Source: Roseovarius nanhaiticus
GTDB lineage: Bacteria > Pseudomonadota > Alphaproteobacteria > Rhodobacterales > Rhodobacteraceae
Direction of reading: 5' to 3'
Assembly: GCF_900156535.1 (NCBI RefSeq)
Contig: NZ_FTNV01000001.1
Coordinates: forward strand, 1,550,001 to 1,614,000
DNA length: 64,000 nucleotides
Within the stretch, counting starts at the first letter, position 1, and every line of letters begins with the position of its first letter. Below are positions 43,759 through 52,686 of the stretch, piece after piece. The notes under the pieces were generated by a model. It was not told the origin of the DNA. It did not search any database and worked only from the letters and a program-made list of their open reading frames with translations. A program made the translations under genes and the position numbers.

Positions 43759-45109
43759 TCAGCAGCAGGTGCTCGCGCTCCCAAGGCGAGATGACCTGCA
43801 GGAATTCTTCGTATTCCGCTCGCTTCACAATGGCATAAACCCGTCCGAATTCCGGCCCCAGCACCTCGTGCAGCTTCGGCGCCTCCTCGAAGAGGTCCAG
43901 CGCGTCGCCCAGAACCTGCGGCACGTCACTGTCGCTTTGGTAGCTGTCGGTCTTGCATTCATCCTCGGGCATCTGCGCCTCCTCGAGGCCCAGCAGGCCG
44001 CAGGCAAGGCTGGCGGCGATGCCCAGATAAGGATTGCAATCCATCCCCGCGAGGCGGTTCTCGACGCGCCGCGCCTCGGGGCTGGCCAGTGGCACGCGAA
44101 TGCCTGTCGTGCGGTTGTCGCGGCCCCAGTCAAGGTTGATGGGCGCGGCGTGATCCTTGACGTAGCGGCGGTAGGAATTGACATAGGGCGCCAGCACGGC
44201 GATGGCGCTGGGCAAATGCCGCTGCATGCCGCCGATAAAGTGATAGAAGGCATCGGTTTCGTTGCCGTCCGCGTCGGTAAAGACGTTCTTGCCGGTTTTT
44301 ATATCCAGCACCGAATGGTGGATATGCATGGCCGAGCCCGGCTCGTCCGCGATCGGCTTGGCCATGAAGGTGGCAAAGCAGTTGTGCCGCATCGCGGCCT
44401 CGCGGATCAGGCGTTTGAAGTAAAATACCTCGTCCGCCAACTTGATCGGATCGCCATGGGCGAGGTTGATCTCCAGTTGGCCCGCGCCGCCCTCCTGCGT
44501 GATGCCGTCGATCTCAAAGCCCTGCGCTTCGGCAAAATCGTAGATATCGTCGATCACGGGGCCAAATTCATCAACGGCGGTCATCGAGTAGGCTTGCCGT
44601 GCGGCGGCGGGGCGCCCCGAGCGGCCCATCATCGGCTCGATCGCCTGACCGGGATCGGTGTTGCGTGCGACGAGGAAGAATTCCATCTCGGGCGCGACCA
44701 CGGGCGTCAGCCCGCGCGCCTCATAGGCCGCGACGACACGCTTCAGCACATTGCGCGGCGAGAAGGGGATGGGATTCATCTCGCGGTCATAGGCGTCATG
44801 GATGACTTGCAGGGTCCAGTCGCCGGTCCAGGGTGCGGCACTGGCGGTGCTCATGTCAGGCACGAGGATCATGTCCTGCTCGATAAAACCCGCCTCGCCC
44901 GCAGCCTCGCCCCAATCGCCGGTGATCGTCTGGTAAAAGATCGAGTCGGGCAGGTGAAAATGTTTTTGCTTGGCGAATTTGGAGGCGGGCAGGGCCTTGC
45001 CGCGCGCGATGCCCGGCAGGTCCGAGATAATGCATTCGACCTCATCCAGGCGCTTGCCCTCCAGGTATTCGCGCGCCGCTTGCGGTAGGTCGTCGATCCA
45101 GTCGGCCAT
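43751..45109 (-). CDS. Glutamine synthetase-family ligase, PuuA-type (copy 1)
   Basis: 452 residues, GS fold. The conserved catalytic stretches are PEMEFFLV, QEGGAGQLEINLAHGDPI, FMAKPIADEPGSAMHIHHSV, and NRTTGIRVP, then NRLAGMDCNPYLGIAASLACGLLG. PuuA-type enzymes join glutamate to the amine of putrescine or another amine. The start at 45109 is 2 bp past the stop of the glutamine amidotransferase. Two such ligases in one cluster suggest different amines. Whether it acts on putrescine, ethanolamine or other amines cannot be told from sequence. Confidence 0.88.
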   Translation of the reverse strand: MADWIDDLPQAAREYLEGKRLDEVECIISDLPGIARGKALPASKFAKQKHFHLPDSIFYQTITGDWGEAAGEAGFIEQDMILVPDMSTASAAPWTGDWTLQVIHDAYDREMNPIPFSPRNVLKRVVAAYEARGLTPVVAPEMEFFLVARNTDPGQAIEPMMGRSGRPAAARQAYSMTAVDEFGPVIDDIYDFAEAQGFEIDGITQEGGAGQLEINLAHGDPIKLADEVFYFKRLIREAAMRHNCFATFMAKPIADEPGSAMHIHHSVLDIKTGKNVFTDADGNETDAFYHFIGGMQRHLPSAIAVLAPYVNSYRRYVKDHAAPINLDWGRDNRTTGIRVPLASPEARRVENRLAGMDCNPYLGIAASLACGLLGLEEAQMPEDECKTDSYQSDSDVPQVLGDALDLFEEAPKLHEVLGPEFGRVYAIVKRAEYEEFLQVISPWEREHLLLNV

Positions 45110-45110
45110 G

Positions 45111-45830
45111 TCAGGCACCTCTTTTGAGAAAGGCCGCCATCCGGCCTGCGATGGTTTGTTCCTGCGTGGGCTGGTCCAGCTGCGCGATGGCCTCATCCAA
45201 AAGCGGATCGGGCACCAGACCGCGCCCGCGGCTTTCGGCGAGGCGGCCCACGAATTCGGCAGTATGTTCGGGATGGGGCTGCACGGTCATGATGCGGTTG
45301 TCATAGACCAGGGCAGCATTGTCGCAAAATTCGTTGCGCCCGATCACGGTGGCGCCATCGGGGATGCGCGTCACCTGGTCCTGATGCCATGCATTAAGTG
45401 CCAGTGTCTGGCCGTCGATCATATATTCCTGTCGGCCCACGGCCCAACCTTTGGAGTATTTTTCCACCGTGCCGCCCAGGGCCTGCGCGATGATCTGATG
45501 GCCAAAACAGATGCCCACCATCGGTCGCCCGTCGGCATAGACATCGCGGATGAACTGCTCCAGCGGGGGAATCCAGGGATGCGGCTCGTAGGCGCCATGT
45601 TTGGAGCCTGTGATGAGCCAGCCGTCGCAGTCGGTGATGCTGGCGGGGAATTCCTCATCGACGACGGCATAGCTGCGAAATTGCAGACCATGACCCTCGA
45701 AAAGGGCTTCGAACATGCCGTCATAGTCGCCCATGTCGGCCTTGATATCTTCGGGAGCATGACCGCACAGAAGGATGCCTATCGTCGGCGCGCCTTCCTT
45801 TGGGGTCAGCGAGGGGTGGGGGACGGTCAA
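45111..45830 (-). CDS. Class I glutamine amidotransferase-like hydrolase
   Basis: 239 residues, triad Cys in GICFGHQ and His in QPHPEHT. The GATase-1 fold here has no synthase partner. In polyamine clusters such proteins remove the gamma-glutamyl group from the product (a PuuD-like role), though this one is of the class I GATase type rather than the classical PuuD family. First gene of the operon read leftwards; a 14-bp palindrome lies 13 bp before its ATG. Confidence 0.82.
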   Translation of the reverse strand: MTVPHPSLTPKEGAPTIGILLCGHAPEDIKADMGDYDGMFEALFEGHGLQFRSYAVVDEEFPASITDCDGWLITGSKHGAYEPHPWIPPLEQFIRDVYADGRPMVGICFGHQIIAQALGGTVEKYSKGWAVGRQEYMIDGQTLALNAWHQDQVTRIPDGATVIGRNEFCDNAALVYDNRIMTVQPHPEHTAEFVGRLAESRGRGLVPDPLLDEAIAQLDQPTQEQTIAGRMAAFLKRGA

Positions 45831-45842
45831 GGGAAGCCTCGT

Positions 45843-45856
45843 AATTTGATCAAATT
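45843..45856. promoter_or_regulatory. Perfect palindrome AATTTGATCAAATT before the operon
   Basis: 14-bp perfect palindrome in an otherwise GC-rich intergenic region of 94 bp. It lies 13 bp upstream of the amidotransferase start, where a repressor could block transcription or translation start. No regulator gene is adjacent. Confidence 0.6.
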
Positions 45857-45924
45857 TAGGGTAGCGCAGCGATTTGCACGGGGCAAGGGGGATTTGGCGG
45901 GCGCGGGAGTGGTCCCGGCCCGCG

Positions 45925-47241
45925 TCACACCTTGTCCAGGTAGGTCTTCCAGTGATCCGCCTCGTCGATCTCGCCCATCACGGCGATCTCCTGCCGCTTG
46001 GTCTGGACGTAATTGCGGATAAGCTTCGGCTCGAAAATGCGGGGCAAAAGGGCGTCCGCCTCGAACAGATCGACCGCCGCCGCCCAATCGGTGGCCAGCT
46101 GGGGCAGATCCTGACCGTAGGCATTGCCCTTGAGCGGGGCGCCCGGATCCATGGCGTCCTCGATCCCGACCAGCGCAGCGCCCAGAATGGCCGCAAAGCT
46201 GAGATAGGGGTTGATGTCGCCGCCCGCGACCCGGTGCTCGATCCGGCGCGCCTTGGGGCTGCCGCCCGGCACGCGGATGGCGGCCGTGCGGTTCTCATAG
46301 GCCCAGCAGATCGCGGTGGGCGCATGGGCGCCGGGGGTCATCCTTGCATAGCTGTTGGCATGGGGCGCAAAGATCAGTGTCGAGCCTTGCATCGCTGCAA
46401 GGCATCCCCCGATGGCGTGGCGCAGCGTCTCGGTGCCCTTGGGGCCGCCATCGTCGAAGACGTTGCGGCCGTCCGCGTCCAGAACCGAGAAGTGCATATG
46501 CATTCCGTTCCCGCTATCCAGCGCGAAGGGCTTGGCCATGAAGGTCGCGGCGCAATCATAGCGGTGTGCCAGACCGCGAATGAGCGTTTTGAAGAGCCAG
46601 GTGTCGTCTGCGGCGCGCAACGCATCCTGATGATTGAGCGTGATTTCGAATTGGCCCACCCCCGCCTCGGAGGTGGTGGTCTGCGCCTCGATACCCATCG
46701 CATCGCACGCCGCGTAGAGGGCCGACAGGAACGGATCGAACGCGTCCATTTGGCTGAGCGACAGGATCTCGGACGCGTCGATGCGGCGCCGATTGCGCGG
46801 ATCGCGCACATGTTTGAGCGCCTTGCCGCCATCGTCGACCAGCGTGAATTCCAGCTCGGTCGCTGCCACCACGCGCCAGCCGCGCGCGGCGTAGCGGTCC
46901 AGAACGCGCGCAAGGGCGTGCCGCGCGTCGCCGTAAAAGGGCGTGCCATCCTCCAGATACATTTGCATCGGCACTAGCGGCTGTGCGCTGTCGAGCCATG
47001 GCAGCGGCACCGGCCCGCGCGAGGTGGGCCGCATGATGCCATCCGCATCGCCCGTCTCGAACAAAAGCGGGCTGCCCTCGATATCGGCACCCTTGATGTC
47101 CACGTTCAGCACCGAGAGCGGCATGCGCACGCCGTCCTCCTGCAGTTTCGCAAAATAGCTGGCAGGCATCCGTTTGCCGCGCATCTGCCCGTTCAGATCG
47201 CAGGCGGCCACGCGGAACGTGGCGAAATTATCGATGGTCAT
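45925..47241 (-). CDS. Glutamine synthetase-family ligase (copy 2)
   Basis: 438 residues, GS fold with ATELEFTL, SEAGVGQFEITLNHQDA, FMAKPFALDSGNGMHMHFSV, and NRTAAIRVP, followed by HRVAGGDINPYLSFAAILG. Clearly a paralogue of the ligase at 43.8 kb rather than a housekeeping GlnA, which is longer and has a different N terminus. It lies upstream of the amidotransferase on the same strand, separated by the palindrome region. A second amine-gamma-glutamyl ligase is likely; substrate unknown. Confidence 0.87.
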   Translation of the reverse strand: MTIDNFATFRVAACDLNGQMRGKRMPASYFAKLQEDGVRMPLSVLNVDIKGADIEGSPLLFETGDADGIMRPTSRGPVPLPWLDSAQPLVPMQMYLEDGTPFYGDARHALARVLDRYAARGWRVVAATELEFTLVDDGGKALKHVRDPRNRRRIDASEILSLSQMDAFDPFLSALYAACDAMGIEAQTTTSEAGVGQFEITLNHQDALRAADDTWLFKTLIRGLAHRYDCAATFMAKPFALDSGNGMHMHFSVLDADGRNVFDDGGPKGTETLRHAIGGCLAAMQGSTLIFAPHANSYARMTPGAHAPTAICWAYENRTAAIRVPGGSPKARRIEHRVAGGDINPYLSFAAILGAALVGIEDAMDPGAPLKGNAYGQDLPQLATDWAAAVDLFEADALLPRIFEPKLIRNYVQTKRQEIAVMGEIDEADHWKTYLDKV

Positions 47242-47345
47242 TCGGGTGTTCCTTCGTTGAATGACCGATTGATTAGCCGGATGCCGCCAAAGCGCAACCT
47301 CAATTTGCGGCGCATTATTGGCGTGCGGCGCGCGTGGTGCGGCGT

Positions 47346-47375
47346 GGGATTTGAGTATTTTTTGCCAAGATGAAG
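47346..47375 (-). repeat. Dispersed 3'-end repeat, copy 6
   Basis: GGGATTTGAGTATTTTTTGC then CAAGATGAA (one extra T compared with the copy at 19453). It sits in the 168-bp gap between the PhnD-like stop and the second glutamine-synthetase start. The rest of that gap shows no other recognisable element. Confidence 0.8.
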
Positions 47376-47409
47376 CAGGGGCGTGGCATGGCGCAACGCC
47401 ACATTCGCT

Positions 47410-48168
47410 TTAGACGCGCGTCCTCGGATCGCGCGGTGGCGCGGGATTCGGCACGGCCAGATAGGCGGCCTCCGGCACGTCTGTGAGGCCGTAAAGGCCA
47501 AGGGTCTCGCGGTCCGCCTCGCCAATGGCGTCGATCCCGGCGGCGAGGGCCGCGCGGATCTGCGCCGCGTTTTGGCCGGGGGCGGTGATGAAGGGGGGCG
47601 CGGGTGTCGGCGCGGTGCGGGTGATCTCTTGCAGATTGGCGGCGTAGGGCTCGTGCTGCTGGATCAGACGCCAGCTGACGGCGTCGAGGCAGGCGATATC
47701 GGCGCTTCGCTCTGCCACGGCGCGGGCCGAGCGGATATGTGCGCCGGTATATAGATCGTTTGAAAACGTGAAGCCGAGGTCTGCCACATGGTTCTGCGGC
47801 GCGGCCCAGCCCGATTGCGAGAGAGGCTCGCTGAAGGCGAAAACAGCGTCGGCGAAATCGGACAGGTCGCGGCGCGGTTCATCGGTGCGGGTGACGAAGA
47901 CGCTGTTATAGTGGCCGGGTGGACATCCGGGCAAGTCGTTCTGTGGCGACGCGACCAACTGCACATGGCCTTTCAGTCTTGCGCGATAGGGGTAGCCACA
48001 GGTTTGTGAGAGCACGAGATCAGGCGCCTGCCACTGATCCCAGAGGTTTCCGCCTCGGGTGAGGAAGCTGGGAGTTTTGAAGTCGAGATGCGCGCGGATG
48101 TGACACCAAAGACGATCGAGCGTCGCCGCAGTCTCGCGGCGATCATACATTGGCAGGCTTGCGATCAT
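47410..48168 (-). CDS. PhnD-like phosphate/phosphonate-binding family protein without signal peptide
   Basis: 252 residues of the PhnD/SsuA/transferrin periplasmic-binding fold: MIASLPMYDRRETAATLDRLW at the start, APDLVLSQTCGYPYR, HYNSVFVTR, then SGAHIRSA-like and IACLDAVSWRL near the C terminus. No signal peptide and no transporter partner, so it is predicted to be cytoplasmic. The ATG is well defined. It precedes the second glutamine synthetase by 168 bp on the same strand. Ligand and role are unknown. Confidence 0.78.
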   Translation of the reverse strand: MIASLPMYDRRETAATLDRLWCHIRAHLDFKTPSFLTRGGNLWDQWQAPDLVLSQTCGYPYRARLKGHVQLVASPQNDLPGCPPGHYNSVFVTRTDEPRRDLSDFADAVFAFSEPLSQSGWAAPQNHVADLGFTFSNDLYTGAHIRSARAVAERSADIACLDAVSWRLIQQHEPYAANLQEITRTAPTPAPPFITAPGQNAAQIRAALAAGIDAIGEADRETLGLYGLTDVPEAAYLAVPNPAPPRDPRTRV

Positions 48169-48191
48169 TGCATGGACCCGTTTGGGCCGCG

Positions 48192-48632
48192 TCAGGACGC
48201 GGCCTCCACCCTTTTGCGGGCCGAGTTGCTGTCGATATCGCTGACGCCCAAAAGGCTGGCGGTCACGCGGAGCAGGGCGTTTTCCTGATCGGCGCGGTCG
48301 CCATCGGCCAGCACCACCTGCCAGAGCGCCTCGATTACGGCGGTGCGGTCCTCATAGGGGACGGCATCCTTGATGGCACGGGTAAAGCGCACGGTATCGG
48401 GGGCGCTGGATTCGGCCTCTTCAGCCTCCTTGCGCAGAGCTTGCGCCGCGTCCTGACCGAGGCCGTAGCGCGTTTGCAGGATCCGGTCGATATGCGCGAT
48501 CTCGGACGGGGCGTAGTGGCCATCCGTGCGCGCCGCGCGCACCAAAAGCGCGGCGAGCGCGAGGCGTGCGTCGGTTTCGGTCAGCGGCTGGTCCTGGGCC
48601 GCGGTGAGACGTTTGAAAAAATCAGCTATCAT
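48192..48632 (-). CDS. TerB family protein (paralogue 1)
   Basis: 146 residues, helical, TerB domain: DARLALAALLVRAARTDGHYAPSEIAHIDRIL, then EDRTAVIEALWQVVLADG, in which Asp/Glu residues bind metal. Starts MIADFFKRL. Paralogue of the protein at 63.1 kb (same opening pattern, same ALWQV-LADG block). TerB proteins belong to tellurite/stress systems and membrane-linked sensing; specific role unknown. It is 23 bp upstream of the PhnD-like gene. Confidence 0.82.
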   Translation of the reverse strand: MIADFFKRLTAAQDQPLTETDARLALAALLVRAARTDGHYAPSEIAHIDRILQTRYGLGQDAAQALRKEAEEAESSAPDTVRFTRAIKDAVPYEDRTAVIEALWQVVLADGDRADQENALLRVTASLLGVSDIDSNSARKRVEAAS

Positions 48633-48734
48633 ATAACGGCATATAAGGCGCGATGCTGCGTCGGCCAATGTCAAAATTGATTGCCGCGGCGGACTGCGGC
48701 GCAAATCGCCCACAGCGAGGCGGGGCGGGGTGCG

Positions 48735-50273
48735 TCAAACTTCGCCATCTTCGGTCGGCGTCCAGCGGTGAAGCCAGACCGGTCCCGGATGGGCACCGGG
48801 TGCGCCTTGCAGCGTCACGCGAAGATCCACCGCCTCGGCCCCGTCGCCGGGGGTCAGCAGGAAGGTCACGCGTGCGCCGCGCCCCTCCGGCAGGTCGAAT
48901 ACGCCCGCTCCGGTGATCTGCGCCGGACCTGCCGCAGAGATCAAAGGCGTCACATCCTCGGCGGCCAGACCATCCGGCATATCCAGGTCGATCACGTAGC
49001 GGCGCGTGCCGGGGCGATCATGCTCCTGCCCGCTACGGCTTTGCGCGATACGGACTGCGCCCTCGGCGCCCGGCGCGCTTCGTGTCCAGTCGAGCGTATA
49101 GTCGAAACGATGCTCGCTGCCGGCGGCAATGGGCGCGTCGGGCCGCCAGAACGCGACGATATTATCCATGAATTCCGTATCCGTCGGGATCTCGACCAGC
49201 ATGACGGCGCCCGGACCCCAGTCACCCGTGGGCTGGACCCGCGCCGAAGGCCGGTCGTGATAACGTGCCTCGGTATCCTCATAGTCGTCAAAGCGTCGGG
49301 GCGTCTGGTAGAGGCCGAAGGCCACCGGGCCGTCATCGGCAAAGGCCGAGGTCTGGATTCGGGCGGGATTGCTGATGGGGCGCCACAGATGCTCGCCCGC
49401 GCCGTTGCGGATGTAGAGCATATCGCTGTCATGCACGCGCGGGCGGAAATCGTCCGACACGGCGGCGCGGATCGGCCCCTTGAGATACATCGAGGTAAGT
49501 GGCGCGACGCCGACATCCGTGATCTCGCGCCGTGGCAGGAGGGTGAGCGCGGCGCGCATCGCGGTGTCGACGCCCGGCGTCATCTCCAGCTCCAAATGAC
49601 CGGCAAGCGAGGGGCTGTCGATCACTGCCTCCATGCGGATACGCCCATCCACGGGGCGGTGCAGCCGAAGATGGGTGAATCTGGGAAATTCCTCGGGACC
49701 CGGCCCGCCGGTGCCAAGTGCGACAGCGCGCGCCGACAGTCCATAGACCATCGCCTGCCCGATGGCGCGGAAGTAGCTGGCGCCCTGGACCACCATCACC
49801 TCATCCATCACCTGGGGGTCGTTCAGGGGGTGGCGCAGGCGCACCCCGGAGAAGCCGGCCCCGGGGGATTTCGCCGGGATATCGCTGAAATAGCGCGGCT
49901 CGAACGTGAACAGGCCGGGCGAGAAGGCAATTTCGCCAAAGCCCTCGGCGCGGGGCATCTCGATCGTGACGGGATCGGGAAAGAAGAGGCCGGGGGGCAA
50001 CAGATCCACCTCGTATCCGTCGCCGAGTGGCAGGTTGGCTGCCTCGCCTGCGATGGGTCTTATGCCGCGATAGGCGTCATAATTGAGGCCCGCGAAGGGC
50101 GGCGACAGCGACACCGGATTAGGCTGGTAGGGCTTGGCCGCGAGGGCCCGCGCGGCCTCAAGCAATGAGGCTGGCGCCTCTTCGGCCTGCGCCGATCGTG
50201 CCTGCGGCCAAAGGCCGAGCGCCGCCGCGCCAAGCGCCATGGCCGAGCCGCCAAGGAGCGCGCGGCGCCTCAT
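48735..50273 (-). CDS. opgG: Periplasmic glucan biosynthesis protein OpgG
   Basis: 512 residues with a signal peptide including paired Arg (MRRRALLGGSAMALGAAALG), then the two-domain OpgG fold: NYDAYRGIRP, FFPDPVTIE, VMVVQGASYFRAIGQAMVYGLSARA, and RPISNP. It acts in the periplasm on beta-glucans to branch osmoregulated periplasmic glucans. ATG at 50273 overlaps the opgH stop by 4 bp, so the order is opgH then opgG. Overlap and order are the reverse of E. coli opgGH. Confidence 0.93.
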   Translation of the reverse strand: MRRRALLGGSAMALGAAALGLWPQARSAQAEEAPASLLEAARALAAKPYQPNPVSLSPPFAGLNYDAYRGIRPIAGEAANLPLGDGYEVDLLPPGLFFPDPVTIEMPRAEGFGEIAFSPGLFTFEPRYFSDIPAKSPGAGFSGVRLRHPLNDPQVMDEVMVVQGASYFRAIGQAMVYGLSARAVALGTGGPGPEEFPRFTHLRLHRPVDGRIRMEAVIDSPSLAGHLELEMTPGVDTAMRAALTLLPRREITDVGVAPLTSMYLKGPIRAAVSDDFRPRVHDSDMLYIRNGAGEHLWRPISNPARIQTSAFADDGPVAFGLYQTPRRFDDYEDTEARYHDRPSARVQPTGDWGPGAVMLVEIPTDTEFMDNIVAFWRPDAPIAAGSEHRFDYTLDWTRSAPGAEGAVRIAQSRSGQEHDRPGTRRYVIDLDMPDGLAAEDVTPLISAAGPAQITGAGVFDLPEGRGARVTFLLTPGDGAEAVDLRVTLQGAPGAHPGPVWLHRWTPTEDGEV

Positions 50274-51850
50274 ACGGGCTGCGCGTCCAGTGCGCGCAAG
50301 ATAAGCGGCGCGGCCAGCAAAGGCAGGATCAGCGGCGCAAGCCAGAGCGTCGCACCGCCGTCGGTTTGCAGCGCCAGCGCCAAGAGGGCCGCGCCCGCTG
50401 CCGCCTCGGGCATGCCACGGGGCAGACGCAGACGCGCGGCTGTGTTCGATTTCCACCCGCAATCGCGGCCGAGCAAGATCGAGCCGACCGACGCAGTCTG
50501 GCGAAGCATCATGATCGGCGCGATCACGGTCGACAGAATCAATTCGCCCAGCGACGCGCGCAAAATCACCAGTCTGCGCCGCAATGTGCCTGCGGATCGC
50601 AGCCAGCCCGCAAGCGCGCAGATCTTGGGCGCAAGCAGAACGGCGGCCACCAGCGCGAAAGGAATTGCGCCTGCGACCGGCACCGCGCCCGAGGCAATCA
50701 GCACCACCAGAACCAGCCAGATCGGCGCGGCAAGGTAGCTGAGCGCGCCAGAGGCAAGGTGCAGTCGGCTGATCGGGTGCAGGCCCGGCGTGGCAAGCAT
50801 GCCGATATGTTGCATGTTGCCCTGACACCAGCGGCGATCACGCTTGTGAAACTCGTCCAGCGTCTGTGGCCCGTCCTCGGCGCTGCCGGCCATGTCCGGA
50901 TCCAATTCCACCGCCCAACCGGCGCGCCGGATCCACGCCGCCTCGATGAAGTCATGGCTCAGCACCGGCCCGCCGAAGGGAGCCTTGCCCGGAAGGACAG
51001 GCAGATGCGCCGCCTCGCGAAATGCGGCAACCCGCAAGATGGCGTTGTGACCCCAGTAATTGCTGGAGCGCCCGGCCCAAGCCGCCATGCCGCGCCCGAA
51101 ATTATGCGACATCAGCCGCACGGCAGTGCGCTGATGCTTTCCGAACCGGCTTTGCCCCGGAATAAGGGCCATGCCAGCTTGCAGGAGGCCCGTGCGCGGG
51201 CGCATTTCCATCTGGCGGATCATGCGGCGAATGCGGCTCGCGGACATGCGGCTGTCCGCATCCATGACCAGCATGTAGTCGAATGCGTCGCCGTAGTGAT
51301 GCAGCCAATCGGCGATATTGCCCGGCTTGCGCCCGGTATTCTCGGCGCGGCGGCGGTACTGGATGCGGCCATCGCCGTGCAAGTCCGCCAGCGCGGTCGC
51401 CTCGCGCTCGGCCAGCTCGCCGGCGGGCGTGTCCGACAGGACAAAAATGCGTGTCCGGCAGTCAAGGCCCGCATGCCCGAGGCTGGCACTCAGGTCAGCA
51501 ATGTACCACGCGACCGGTGAAGGATCTTCCTTGCAAAGAGTAATAAGAATGGCAGTCTGCCCTTCCGGCACCCATCCGGCGGGCGGCGGCACCGGACGAG
51601 CGCGCGATTGCGCCAATCCGATCAGGGCAGTCGCAGCGCCACCCGAAATCCACGCACCGCTCAGTGCGGCGAGAGGCAGCGCGATATAACTCATCACGGT
51701 CCAGTCACGGATAGACAGCGCAAAGCTGGCTGTCAGCAGCGCAGTCAGGAGAAGGGTGATGCCAATATATGCAGGCCGCGCCTCGGGCCAGCGAAGCCTC
51801 GGAAGACCCGCCGTTGCGGCAACCCGTGATATCGAATCCGAAAAAGACAT
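50270..51850 (-). CDS. opgH: Glucan glucosyltransferase OpgH
   Basis: 526 residues, GT2-family membrane glucosyltransferase that makes the beta-glucan backbone. Helices near residues 26-95, a cytoplasmic GT-A domain with DADSRM (the DxD-type site), then FEGP-like SHDFIEA and the RRWCQGN motif typical of processive GT2 enzymes. C-terminal helices follow. About 320 residues shorter than E. coli OpgH, as in Rhodobacter; the long N-terminal extension is missing. Co-transcribed with opgG (4-bp overlap). Confidence 0.92.
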   Translation of the reverse strand: MSFSDSISRVAATAGLPRLRWPEARPAYIGITLLLTALLTASFALSIRDWTVMSYIALPLAALSGAWISGGAATALIGLAQSRARPVPPPAGWVPEGQTAILITLCKEDPSPVAWYIADLSASLGHAGLDCRTRIFVLSDTPAGELAEREATALADLHGDGRIQYRRRAENTGRKPGNIADWLHHYGDAFDYMLVMDADSRMSASRIRRMIRQMEMRPRTGLLQAGMALIPGQSRFGKHQRTAVRLMSHNFGRGMAAWAGRSSNYWGHNAILRVAAFREAAHLPVLPGKAPFGGPVLSHDFIEAAWIRRAGWAVELDPDMAGSAEDGPQTLDEFHKRDRRWCQGNMQHIGMLATPGLHPISRLHLASGALSYLAAPIWLVLVVLIASGAVPVAGAIPFALVAAVLLAPKICALAGWLRSAGTLRRRLVILRASLGELILSTVIAPIMMLRQTASVGSILLGRDCGWKSNTAARLRLPRGMPEAAAGAALLALALQTDGGATLWLAPLILPLLAAPLILRALDAQPV

Positions 51851-51947
51851 GGCGCTCAGCGTGATCCTTGCAGTGGATGCAGGCGCATTTCGCCCTGCGG
51901 TTCTTCAAGCGCCTGACATATCCCGCTTTTTGGCAGCGACAAGCGGA

Positions 51948-52520
51948 TTAGCCGCCTGCGCTGTCCTTCGGTGACCACATGCGCGAAAAGATGCCATCGC
52001 GGCGTATAAGCCCGTGGTGCGCTGCAGCGAAAATATGCAGTGCCACGACGGCCGTCAGCGCCAAAGCTCCGTAATAATGGACAGTTTTGGCAATTTCAGC
52101 GATCTCGTCCGACCTTGTAACCGGCGATCCTATGCCGAGAGCGTCAAGCGTCTCAATTGGGAAGCCGCCCGCCTTGACGCGAATATAGCCCGCAACAGGC
52201 ATGATCAGCATCAGCGCATACAGAGCTATATGGCTCAGCCCAGCTGCTTTGGCCTGCCATGCGGGCATCTGATCCGGGAGGGGCGGCGGCGGCACGGCAA
52301 ATCGATAGGCGATGCGCACCGCGATCAAAACCAGCAAGAGAACGCCCACATTCTTGTGATAGATGAATAGCGCGTTTTGGAGGCTCCGTGCCAAGCCCTC
52401 CTGCACCATCAGGAACCCGACGGGAATCGTTGACAGGATCAGTAGCGCCATGGACCAGTGGATCACACGAGCCGTGCGGCTATAGGCCGAGTGATGCTGA
52501 ATCGTCGTCTGCGGGCTCAT
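51948..52520 (-). CDS. Cytochrome b561 family protein
   Basis: 190 residues, four membrane helices with haem ligands: ARVIHWSMALLIL, FIYHKNVGVLL, LSHIALYALMLI and VALHIFAAAHHG. Di-haem cytochrome b561 of the bacterial CybB type transfers electrons from quinol, possibly to superoxide. The ATG at 52520 gives the normal N terminus. Divergent from the CDP-alcohol phosphatidyltransferase gene across 166 bp in which I see no clear element. Confidence 0.92.
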   Translation of the reverse strand: MSPQTTIQHHSAYSRTARVIHWSMALLILSTIPVGFLMVQEGLARSLQNALFIYHKNVGVLLLVLIAVRIAYRFAVPPPPLPDQMPAWQAKAAGLSHIALYALMLIMPVAGYIRVKAGGFPIETLDALGIGSPVTRSDEIAEIAKTVHYYGALALTAVVALHIFAAAHHGLIRRDGIFSRMWSPKDSAGG

Positions 52521-52686
52521 GCGCGAGGTTGCTTTCGTTGCCTGAGTGTCGATGATGGCTGACGTAGCGTCGCCGGCCCCGGAATCAAGCCACGCGATGC
52601 CTCCTGCGGCCCCAATCCGCGCGCCCGCCTCAGGCTGGTGTCTGGCGCCACTTGACGGCGACCCCATCGTGCTAAATTCATCTCTC

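Noticed and set aside
43493-45088. 531-codon open frame on the + strand opposite the glutamine synthetase gene
   Set aside because: Shadow of the real ligase gene; no ribosome site and no domain-like sequence.
48681-51520. Two long + strand open frames opposite opgG and opgH
   Set aside because: They mirror the codon pattern of opgGH, whose motifs are clear on the other strand.
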